From: Acidobacteriota bacterium
Lineage (GTDB): Bacteria > Acidobacteriota > Polarisedimenticolia > QHYA01
Assembly: GCA_003223995.1 (NCBI GenBank)
Contig: QHYA01000230.1
Location: forward strand, 1 to 30,114
Length of the DNA stretch: 30,114 bases
Direction: 5' to 3'
Shown here: positions 23,340-30,114 of the stretch, in pieces
How the letters are laid out: each line of letters begins with the position of its first letter
Position numbering within the stretch: the first letter of the stretch is position 1
Made by a program: the position numbers and the translations under genes
Notes under the pieces: model-generated
Told to the model about the DNA's origin: nothing
Database searches by the model: none
What the model saw: only the letters and a program-made list of their open reading frames with translations

Positions 23340-25418
23340 ATGAAGACACCCTCCGGCCGGGAGGGCTGTTTCTCGTTCGCCCGCAGGCTTTTCCCGTTGA
23401 TGGTGCTGCTGATTGTACCGGGGGCCTGGCAGGGGGAAGAGGCGAGAGCGGCGCCGGCAGCCCCCCTGGCCGCACTGAGCGGCACCATCCGAGATCCCGC
23501 GGGCAACCTGCTTTCGGGAAGCGTGGTTCTGCTGACTCCGGCCAGGTCTGTGGGGGAGACCAGGACAGCCTCCACCCTGGAGGACGGGCGCTATCTCTTC
23601 ACCGGCCTTGTACCGGGCCTCTACCGGGTTACTGCCCTGAAGGCGGGCTACGGTGTCAGCGGGATGAGCGTCAACACGCTGCTGCGGAGCACCCTTGACC
23701 TGGTGCTGAGGCGGTGGGAGGCGAAGGACCCCGAGACGCTGGACATGGACTGGGTCCTGCGCGTTCCGCCGCGCGACATCCTGCGAGACCTCGAAGCCGC
23801 CGTGCCGGGAACGAGCGCCAAGCCCCCGCCTCCCGCGCCGGCAGACAGAGGGGAAGCGGGGCAAGGATTGGCGGAGGGGCGGGCCGGCTTGAGGCTGCCT
23901 GTGGACGGGGAGTTCCAGCAGTGGTTCTCCAGCGCGTCCCCCATCTCCTCCCCCGACAGCATGGTGTCGGGGTCCAGCGGATCGACGACCTCGGTCAGGC
24001 TCTCCATGCGCGTCGGCGAGCGGCTGGGGGTGAGGCTCGCGGGATTGAGGGAGCGGGAGGACGCACGCCTCAATGCTGGTCCCGAGTCGCCGGAGAGGCT
24101 CACGGGAGGTGAGAGGGTGGGCGTCGATGTCGCCTACGAGCTGGGCGAGCTGTCGCGACTCGAGATGCAGGCCGCCTACACGCGCGACTCGCTGCTGCTC
24201 CAGGAGTTCGACCAGCCTTTTCTTGCCCCGATTCCCGATAGCGAGAGCGTGAGCCGCTCCCTGCGGACTGACTGGAGCACGCCGGTCGGGGACGGGGGCA
24301 GCTTCGATGTCAGCGGGCTCTACGTCGATGAGGTCTCGCGGAGCGCCGACGATGTTCTGTTCGGGCCGGTGGTCAACAAGCTCTGGCGCGCAGACGGACT
24401 ATTCCGGACTCCTCTTGGTGATGCCCACGTTCTCTCCTTTGGTGTTCGAGCGAGGATGCTGGAACTGGGGGGGCCGGAGTCCCGGGCCCTCGGTGGCCCG
24501 GCCGGGTTCGTGAACCCGGTCAGCCTTGCCGGACCGGCGCCCCCGGGTTGGGCGGTGCATGTACACGGCGGGGAAGAATGGGCCCTCACCCCCGTCTTGA
24601 ACCTCGATTTCGGAGTCGACTATCACCGGTCCCTCTCGTTTCAGGAGGTGTCGCGTTTTCTGCCCCAGGCCGGCGCCACCTTCCGGCCAGGCCGCCGGAC
24701 GTCAGTGAGACTCCAGGTCAGCTACCTTGCCGGCTCCTATCAGCAAGACGCTTCCTCCCGCGCCGCAGATCCTCAACTCTCGTCCCCTCTCGTAGCCGTC
24801 GTTCGGAACCCGATCGGCTACGAGCTTCGCGTGGAGAGACGGAACGGCGAAGGAACAATGCTCGGGTTCTCGGCTTCTTCACGACCCATCGCGTCCGAGT
24901 ATGAGGGTGAGCGTCCAATCTACTCGATCGGCGAGGAGCGGCCGGTCTACATCAGCGACGGGCAGGCCCAGAGTCGCGAGGTCGGCGTCGAGATGGGCCA
25001 TCGATTCGGCGGGCTGGGGGCTCGGGTCGAGTCCACATGGGGCCGGCTGGAAGGGCGCTACGCAGCGCTTCTTCCCGGCGAACCTCTGCAGGAACTTCAC
25101 GAGGGGAGTTTGGGATATGCCATCACCTCGGTGTCGGGCAGCACCCCCAGGAGCGGTACCGAAGCGCGGGTCGAGTTGAGACACCTGAGGGAGGCGTCCG
25201 AGCCCGGGGAACCAGAGGACATCCGTCTCACTTCTCTCTCGGTTCTCGTCTCCCAAGACCTGGGCTTCATTCAGCTCGGGGAGACACGGTGGCGGCTGAT
25301 GCTGGCCTATCAGAACAACGAAGGAATGGGAGATCGGACCGAGAGCTTCGCTGTCAGCAAGCGCCGGATCTTGACTGCCGAAGACCGGGTGAGCGGAGGC
25401 GTGGCTGTGACGTTTTGA
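23340..25418 (+). CDS. Outer-membrane beta-barrel protein with N-terminal carboxypeptidase-regulatory-like domain
   Basis: 692 residues. A signal peptide (LFPLMVLLIVPGAW, then AARA-type cleavage region near 38) precedes an Ig-like CarboxypepD_reg domain (about 44-120: LSGTIRDPAGNLLSGSVVLL through GLYRVTALKAGY). A Pro/Ala-rich linker (about 155-185) leads to a long series of alternating hydrophobic/polar beta strands ending in VAVTF, with a C-terminal aromatic as BAM substrates have. It resembles the Oar/TonB-dependent-like proteins common in Acidobacteriota, but no plug domain or TonB box was seen, so it may be a channel or adhesin rather than a TonB-gated transporter. Ligand unknown. It has its own promoter. 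Confidence 0.8.
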   Translation: MKTPSGREGCFSFARRLFPLMVLLIVPGAWQGEEARAAPAAPLAALSGTIRDPAGNLLSGSVVLLTPARSVGETRTASTLEDGRYLFTGLVPGLYRVTALKAGYGVSGMSVNTLLRSTLDLVLRRWEAKDPETLDMDWVLRVPPRDILRDLEAAVPGTSAKPPPPAPADRGEAGQGLAEGRAGLRLPVDGEFQQWFSSASPISSPDSMVSGSSGSTTSVRLSMRVGERLGVRLAGLREREDARLNAGPESPERLTGGERVGVDVAYELGELSRLEMQAAYTRDSLLLQEFDQPFLAPIPDSESVSRSLRTDWSTPVGDGGSFDVSGLYVDEVSRSADDVLFGPVVNKLWRADGLFRTPLGDAHVLSFGVRARMLELGGPESRALGGPAGFVNPVSLAGPAPPGWAVHVHGGEEWALTPVLNLDFGVDYHRSLSFQEVSRFLPQAGATFRPGRRTSVRLQVSYLAGSYQQDASSRAADPQLSSPLVAVVRNPIGYELRVERRNGEGTMLGFSASSRPIASEYEGERPIYSIGEERPVYISDGQAQSREVGVEMGHRFGGLGARVESTWGRLEGRYAALLPGEPLQELHEGSLGYAITSVSGSTPRSGTEARVELRHLREASEPGEPEDIRLTSLSVLVSQDLGFIQLGETRWRLMLAYQNNEGMGDRTESFAVSKRRILTAEDRVSGGVAVTF

Positions 25419-25664
25419 GGTCCTTTCGCTCGGAATCCAATTAGCAGGATTGTTCCAGATCGCATCCAAATTCTTGAATGACCCGGGCTCGCCCCGAGCC
25501 CAGGGCCGCGGTAAGTTATTGTCCGAAGAGAGCGAGAAACTTTTCGTGACGGCCGTGGTGATGGTACCCATCTTGCTCGGCCTAGAACGAACGCCGCCTT
25601 CCTGGCGGCTGCATCGCAGCGGACAAGAGCGCGCCATCAGGTCTGCGCTGGGGATCGAGGCGAT
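25419..25664. other. Intergenic region with a perfect 7-bp hairpin and a doubtful small frame
   Basis: GGGCTCG (25485-25491), loop CCC and CGAGCCC (25495-25501) form a perfect stem-loop 66 nt after the barrel gene. No T-run follows, so it is at best a weak terminator or an RNA-processing site. A 72-codon frame (25450-25668) has a 4-base TTGA overlap with the next gene start. Its protein, with a segment KLFVTAVVMVPILLG, was not recognised and is not supported further. Confidence 0.4.
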
Positions 25665-28562
25665 TTGACGAAGCGAGTGCTCTCCCCCTTCCGTGGTGTG
25701 ACAGCGGGGCGCGCCGTCACCTGCCTGGCTCTGGCCCTTCCCTTCGCCCTGCTGGGAGTTGTCAGCCTGGCCCGGAACCATGGTTGGAAGGAGCCGGACG
25801 ATGGCGCGCTTTGGGTCGATGCCTCGGGGCAGGTCGTCCTGCTCGACACGGAATCGGGAGGCCCGGCCGAGAAGGCGGGGCTGAAGCCGGGCGACATTCT
25901 GACGGCCATAGGCGGCCGTCCGGTCCGGTCATCGATTTCCGCCAAGAACAGGCTTTGGGAAGGGAGGCGAGGCACGCCTCGTTCCTACCGGATCCTGCGG
26001 GACGGCCGGCCAATGGAGATGGCGCTCGAACCCGCCGGGACGGTTCCCCCCGCGGCCTCGCTTTATCCGTATCTCGCCATCGTCGGTTTCTTCTTTCTCT
26101 TCAACGGCGCTTATGCAGCGATGCGCCTTCCTCGTTCGAGCCTGGCGACTCCCTTCGTTGTCCTGTCCGTCGCGATGTTCTGCGTGCTCGCGATCTCGGA
26201 CACGTCCCGGGCCGAGACCTGGGATTGGGTCCTCTTCTGGGTGGACCGGCTCGGGCGGCTGGTCGCTCCGGCTGCCTTTCTTCATTTCGTGATCGCTTTC
26301 ACCGCGGGTGAGCCTGACAAGCCTGCGAAGCCCTTTTCCTCCGGTCGAACCTTGGCCATCTCGGCCTACGGCGCGGCGGTCGTGCTGGCGGCGGCCAACC
26401 TGCTGCTGGTCGGGGCCGGGCGAGCCGCCTTTTTCCGAGATCCGGTCCGTCTCATCGCGATGAAGGACCGGGTCGAGCTGGGTTACATGGCGGTATGCCT
26501 CATCGGGGGGATGGCCCTGCTCGTCCGTGCGTCTCTGAGTGCCTCTTCGCGCGCCTATCGCCGTCAGCTTCGATGGATGATGTGGGGGACCGCCCTGGGG
26601 CTGGGTCCATTCGCGCTGTTCTACCTCGTCCCGACGGCGCTCGATCTCGAATCGCCTCGCTGGGCCCTCTGGACGGTGCTCCCCATGGTCGTGCTCCCCC
26701 TGGCGTTCACCTCCGCGTTGCTGCGCTACCGGCTGAGCGACCTGGAGCTGTTCATCAAGAGGGGCATCTCGGCCCTGTCGGTGTTCTTCTTCACCTTCGC
26801 GGTCTGGGAGTTGCTCACGATCCTCATCGGCGGGACGCTCGGGGCCTGGCTCGCCCCTCCGAGCTACACGACAGCCGGCCTCGCCGCGCTGCTGACGGCC
26901 ATCCTCTACCCCCAGATCCGGGCGGCGACCCTCGCCACGGTGGATCGAATCTTCTACCGCGGCCGCTACAACTTCCGCCGCACGCTGGTCGGCTTCGGCC
27001 GCGAGCTGAACTCCGAGATGGACCTGGACGCTCTCGTCAGGAAAATCGAGAACCGTGTGCGTCAGACCCTGGACTTCGACGATCTGGCCCTGTACCTCCG
27101 CGATGGGCCGGGAGACAGCTTCTTGCGGATGGGACAAGCGGCGGTCGGCCCCGTGAAGCTTGCCGCCGAGCAGTCTCTGCTTTCCCGGGCCCAAGGGGTT
27201 TCCTACCTCGATACCGAAGACCTTCCCTCGGACTCGACGGCGGGCCAGGCCCTGAGAGAGGCCGATCTGGCCGCGATCATCCCGATGAAGGTGAAGGGGG
27301 AGGTCAGGGCGTTCCTGGCCGTAGGGTCGAAGGCAGCAGGCGAACCGTTGAACAGCGAAGACCTCGAAATGCTCGTTGCGCTCTCCGCGCAGGCAGCATC
27401 GGCCATCGAAGCGGCGCGGCTGCTGCGCGAGCTGCGGGAGAAGGTCTGCGAGGTCGAGCGGCTCCGGCAGACCAACGAGAACATCCTGGAGTCAAGCCGC
27501 GTGGCGATTCTCGTCATCGACAGCGCAGGGCGCGTGCAGAACTGCAACCGTGAGCTGGAGAACCTGACGGGGGTCTCCCGAAGCGAGGCCATGGACCGTC
27601 CGATGTCGGAGCTGTACTCCTTTCCCCTCGTCAGGGAGATCGAGCAGATGATCGCCCGAGCCTCTGCCGGCGAGGACACGTGCCCCCGCACCTACCGCTC
27701 CTCGATCGCCGATCGCAAGGGGCAAAGGGTCCGCGTCAACGTCGCCCTCTCCCCTCTGGGGCGGTGCCAGGAGGAGTTCCTGGATGGACGAGCAGGATGC
27801 TCCGGCTGGGTCGTCACGCTCGACGACGTGACCGAGCAGGTGCGTCTGGAAGAACAGCTCCTCCGCCAGGACCGCCTCGCGGCGATCGGGCTTCTGGCTT
27901 CAAGTGTCGCGCACGAGGTCAACACTCCGCTGACCGGGATCTCCTCCTACGCTCAGATCCTGCTCGAGGATATGGACCCTTCGGACCCGCGCTACGAGCT
28001 GTTGAACAAGATCGAGCGGCAGACGGCTCGCGCCTCCTCCATCGCCAACACACTGCTCAACTTCAGCCGCGGGGGGAAGGAAGGACACGAGGCCTTGGAG
28101 AGCCTCGACCTGGGAGAGGTTGTGGAGGAGACCCTGAGCCTGTTCGAGCCGCAACTGCGTGGAGGGAACATCCGCCTGGTCCGGAAGATCGAGCCCGGCC
28201 TCCCCAGGGTCGCCGGGCATCGTGGCAAACTGCAGCAGGTCCTGCTCAACCTGCTGCTCAACGCGCGCGACGCAATCGATTCGGAGGGGGTCGTGCGGGT
28301 CTCTCTGCGACGGGGCCGGAGCAACCTCATTCTGGAGGTCTCCGACGACGGGTGTGGGATTTCGGAGGAGGACCTGGCAAGGGTCTTCGACCCGTTCTTC
28401 ACGACCAAGAGCCGCAGGAAAGGAACGGGTCTCGGCCTGTCGCTCTCGTATAACATCATCAGGGAGCACCAAGGAGAGGTTAGCGTCGACAGCCGGCCGG
28501 GGGAGGGGGCGACCTTCACTGTAGAGCTCCCCCTCGACCGGCGCGCCGCCGCGACCCGTTAG
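25665..28562 (+). CDS. PDZ-7TM-GAF-PAS hybrid sensor histidine kinase
   Basis: 965 residues. TM1 (about 18-37) is followed by a periplasmic PDZ-like domain (about 45-120; GGPAEKAGLKPGDILTAIGG), then about seven further TM helices (130-425), a GAF domain (about 440-590; DFDDLALYLRD through AALSAQAASAIEAARLL-like helix), a PAS domain (about 595-720; ILVIDSAGRVQNCNRELENLTG), HisKA with H750 in SSVAHEVNTPLTGI, and HATPase boxes NLLLNARDAID, SDDGCGI, VFDPFFTTK and GTGLGLSLS. TTG 25665 has GAGG 5 nt upstream; GTG 25677 is an alternative. PDZ on the outside suggests sensing of peptides or protein C-termini. It precedes a sigma54 regulator by 58 nt, its likely partner. Confidence 0.93.
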   Translation: MTKRVLSPFRGVTAGRAVTCLALALPFALLGVVSLARNHGWKEPDDGALWVDASGQVVLLDTESGGPAEKAGLKPGDILTAIGGRPVRSSISAKNRLWEGRRGTPRSYRILRDGRPMEMALEPAGTVPPAASLYPYLAIVGFFFLFNGAYAAMRLPRSSLATPFVVLSVAMFCVLAISDTSRAETWDWVLFWVDRLGRLVAPAAFLHFVIAFTAGEPDKPAKPFSSGRTLAISAYGAAVVLAAANLLLVGAGRAAFFRDPVRLIAMKDRVELGYMAVCLIGGMALLVRASLSASSRAYRRQLRWMMWGTALGLGPFALFYLVPTALDLESPRWALWTVLPMVVLPLAFTSALLRYRLSDLELFIKRGISALSVFFFTFAVWELLTILIGGTLGAWLAPPSYTTAGLAALLTAILYPQIRAATLATVDRIFYRGRYNFRRTLVGFGRELNSEMDLDALVRKIENRVRQTLDFDDLALYLRDGPGDSFLRMGQAAVGPVKLAAEQSLLSRAQGVSYLDTEDLPSDSTAGQALREADLAAIIPMKVKGEVRAFLAVGSKAAGEPLNSEDLEMLVALSAQAASAIEAARLLRELREKVCEVERLRQTNENILESSRVAILVIDSAGRVQNCNRELENLTGVSRSEAMDRPMSELYSFPLVREIEQMIARASAGEDTCPRTYRSSIADRKGQRVRVNVALSPLGRCQEEFLDGRAGCSGWVVTLDDVTEQVRLEEQLLRQDRLAAIGLLASSVAHEVNTPLTGISSYAQILLEDMDPSDPRYELLNKIERQTARASSIANTLLNFSRGGKEGHEALESLDLGEVVEETLSLFEPQLRGGNIRLVRKIEPGLPRVAGHRGKLQQVLLNLLLNARDAIDSEGVVRVSLRRGRSNLILEVSDDGCGISEEDLARVFDPFFTTKSRRKGTGLGLSLSYNIIREHQGEVSVDSRPGEGATFTVELPLDRRAAATR

Positions 28563-28604
28563 GCGAGCCCGCCGGGCTGGCGGAGCCGGAGAGGTCGAGA
28601 GGTT

Positions 28605-28621
28605 GCTAGAATACGCGACAG
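28605..28621 (+). promoter_or_regulatory. Extended -10 candidate before the second response regulator
   Basis: TTGCTAGAAT contains the extended -10 pattern TGnTAnAAT (hexamer TAGAAT, 28607-28612). It lies 8 nt before GTG 28621, the probable true start of the regulator. No ribosome-binding site fits between, so a leaderless transcript is possible in addition to read-through from the kinase. Confidence 0.35.
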
Positions 28622-28643
28622 TGAAGCCGACAGCGAAGGAACG

Positions 28644-29891
28644 ATGGAGCAGTTCGACGCTGTGCTGCTCGATCTGATGCTGCCGGGCAGGGGAGGGATG
28701 GAGGTTCTGCAGGACATCCGCCGGGAGCAGCCTCTTGTGCCGGTGCTCATGATGACGGCCTTCAGCTCGGTGGAAAACGCGGTGGAAGCGATGAAGCTGG
28801 GCGCTTTCCACTACCTGCCCAAACCTTTCAAGAACGAGGAGGTCCTGAACCTGGTGGGGCAGGCGATCGCCCAGTCGCGACTCCGGCAGGAGAACCAGCA
28901 ATTGAGGCGAGCCCTGCTCGAGCGCCACCGTTTCGAGAGGCTCGTCGGCAAGAGCAAGCCGATGCAGGAGCTCTACCGGCTGATCGAGCAGATAGCCCCG
29001 AGCCGCTCCACCGTGTTGATCCAGGGAGAAAGCGGGACCGGCAAGGAGCTCTTCGCCCATGCCATCCACCAGCGCTCCGGAAGGGCATCGGCTCCTTTTG
29101 TCGTCGTCAACTGCAACTCCATTCCCTCGGAGCTGCTGGAGGCGAACCTCTTTGGCCACACGCGGGGGGCCTTCACAGGGGCCACGACGGCCAGAAAGGG
29201 GCTGTTCGAGGTGGCTGACGGGGGGTCGATCTTCATCGATGAGATCAGCAGTATCCGCCCGGAGACCCAGGCCAAGCTCCTCAGGGTGATCCAGGAAAAA
29301 GAGTTCATGCTGCTTGGGTCGACCGAGCCCATCCGGGTCGATGTCCGGATCATTGCGGCCACGAACATCGACCTCAAGACGCTCGTGGAGAGGGGAGACT
29401 TCCGAGACGACCTCTATTATCGGCTCAACGTGATCGTCCTGGATCTGCCTCCCCTCAGGGAGCGGGTCGAGGACATTCCGTTGCTGGCCGAGCACTTTCT
29501 TCAGAAGTGCGCTGCGGAGAACGGGAAGACGATCGAGCGGCTCAGCCTCACGGTGATGGAGCGGCTGGTGCGCTATCCATGGCCCGGAAATGTTCGGGAG
29601 CTCGAAAACGTGATCGAGCGGGCCGTCGTTCTCTGCGAGGGATGGATGGTGGACGTGGATCTGCTTCCGGAGGAGATGCGTTCGCCCCCATCGTCGACGC
29701 TCCAACCGCTGGACGGGCCCGTGCTTCCCGAGGGGACGACGCTCAATGAGGCCGTTGACCGCTTCGAGCGGGAGCTGATTCAGGCGACGCTTCGGCGCAC
29801 CCGTGGGGTCCAGAAGCGGGCCGCCGAGATGCTCGGGCTGAAGCCCACGACCCTCAACGAGAAGATCAAGCGGCTGAAAGTCACCTTGTGA
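28644..29891 (+). CDS. Sigma54-dependent response regulator (NtrC family), receiver N-terminus lost
   Basis: Intact from ATG 28644 (415 residues). It has a partial receiver with phosphoacceptor D10 (AVLLDLMLPG), T38 in MMTAF and K60 in LPKPF; an AAA+ domain with Walker A GESGTGKE (128-135), canonical GAFTGA (165-170) and Walker B IFIDE (186-190); and a C-terminal Fis-type helix-turn-helix (KRAAEMLGLKPTTLNEKIKRL). The normal first 40 or so receiver residues, with beta1 and the acidic pair, are missing. GTG 28621 gives VKPT, the expected N-terminus, in another frame, so about 36 codons were lost around 28632-28636 with a frame change. It pairs with the upstream PDZ-7TM kinase. No target promoter was seen. 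Confidence 0.9.
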   Translation: MEQFDAVLLDLMLPGRGGMEVLQDIRREQPLVPVLMMTAFSSVENAVEAMKLGAFHYLPKPFKNEEVLNLVGQAIAQSRLRQENQQLRRALLERHRFERLVGKSKPMQELYRLIEQIAPSRSTVLIQGESGTGKELFAHAIHQRSGRASAPFVVVNCNSIPSELLEANLFGHTRGAFTGATTARKGLFEVADGGSIFIDEISSIRPETQAKLLRVIQEKEFMLLGSTEPIRVDVRIIAATNIDLKTLVERGDFRDDLYYRLNVIVLDLPPLRERVEDIPLLAEHFLQKCAAENGKTIERLSLTVMERLVRYPWPGNVRELENVIERAVVLCEGWMVDVDLLPEEMRSPPSSTLQPLDGPVLPEGTTLNEAVDRFERELIQATLRRTRGVQKRAAEMLGLKPTTLNEKIKRLKVTL

Positions 29892-30114
29892 GGACAGGGG
29901 GGTAGGGGGCAAGGTGGGGGCCCCAACTCACATCGATTTCAGCTTGCCGCCCGCCCTGGCATGGCGACAGGTCCCCTGGCAGGTTCGCCCAGGGAAGCCT
30001 CGTCGCTGCAATCACTCAGCGGAATCGGCGCACCGAAGGATATCGAGCTTGACGGCGTCGCGCGGGGAAGTACAAGAATATGCGGGGCCTGAGAGCGTCC
30101 CCCAGGGAGCGGTC
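29892..30114. other. Right-end region without a supported gene
   Basis: These 223 bases follow the regulator stop. An inverted repeat CCCTGG/CCAGGG lies at about 29975-29996, with no T-run. A 43-codon frame from the ATG at about 29960 has no recognisable product. No promoter or RNA gene was identified. Confidence 0.4.

Noticed and set aside
25450..25668. 72-codon frame with a TTGA overlap to the PDZ-7TM kinase
   Set aside because: TTG start without a ribosome-binding site, no recognisable family, and a hairpin inside it. Kept only as part of the intergenic description.
27900..29912. Long minus-strand frame opposite the kinase and second regulator (670 codons)
   Set aside because: It is the reverse shadow of conserved kinase and AAA+ sequence, without a recognisable product.
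1..30114. CRISPR arrays, tRNA/rRNA genes, insertion sequences, phage or defence genes
   Set aside because: No regularly spaced repeats, no cloverleaf-like segments in the short intergenic gaps, and no transposase, integrase or defence motifs were found in the coding regions.

Overview
This is a GC-rich, densely coded bacterial window with about 19 genes, mostly in short operons on both strands. Four things point to a Gram-negative, diderm bacterium: an outer-membrane beta-barrel with an N-terminal carboxypeptidase-regulatory-like domain, RND efflux genes, a lipoprotein adaptor and GatCA. The mixture of barrel protein, 7TM sensor kinase, two sigma54 activators, DUF1684 and M28 genes looks like Acidobacteriota or a related phylum. 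That placement is inference from gene style only. No rRNA, tRNA, CRISPR array or transposase was seen.

Positions 1-4147 (minus strand) read as HAMP sensor kinase, sigma54-activator response regulator, then a flavin disulfide oxidoreductase of the Lpd/MerA/SthA type that runs off the left edge. The oxidoreductase carries the main discovery candidate. An in-frame UGA sits exactly on the second cysteine of the redox-active C-x4-C motif. Eleven nucleotides later comes a GGUGCU-CGUG-AGCACC hairpin with GU at loop positions 2-3, the geometry of a bacterial SECIS element. It is best read as a selenoprotein, with selenocysteine at the flavin-proximal (charge-transfer) thiol. Divergently, 4304-9633 (plus) encodes an HME-type RND efflux system (lipoprotein adaptor, CzcA/CusA pump, TolC-like channel). 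The shared 4148-4303 region holds an inverted repeat and a sigma70-like promoter, so the kinase/regulator pair plausibly controls efflux and the oxidoreductase together.

Positions 9803-14413 (plus) hold a MrfA-like DNA repair helicase fused to a MrfB-like DEDDy exonuclease, a HAD phosphatase and a DUF1684 exported protein. Positions 14580-17022 (plus) hold a membrane-anchored M28-like protein that seems to lack both ligands of one zinc site, a small membrane protein and an HU-family protein with a good terminator. Positions 17085-23222 (minus) read gatC-gatA-cell wall amidase-purD-thioredoxin/TPR: tRNA-dependent amidation, wall remodelling, purine synthesis and a periplasmic thioredoxin. Positions 23340-25418 (plus) encode the barrel protein from an apparently leaderless promoter. 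Positions 25665-29891 (plus) encode a PDZ-7TM-GAF-PAS histidine kinase and its sigma54 response regulator.

Four genes (the oxidoreductase, the TolC-like channel, gatC and the second response regulator) are broken by frameshifts. In three of them roughly 100-130 nt of conserved coding sequence is missing at the break. All four frame changes equal a loss of 1 modulo 3. Because gatC should be essential, an assembly or consensus artefact is the leading explanation, so the broken genes should be checked against reads before being called pseudogenes.
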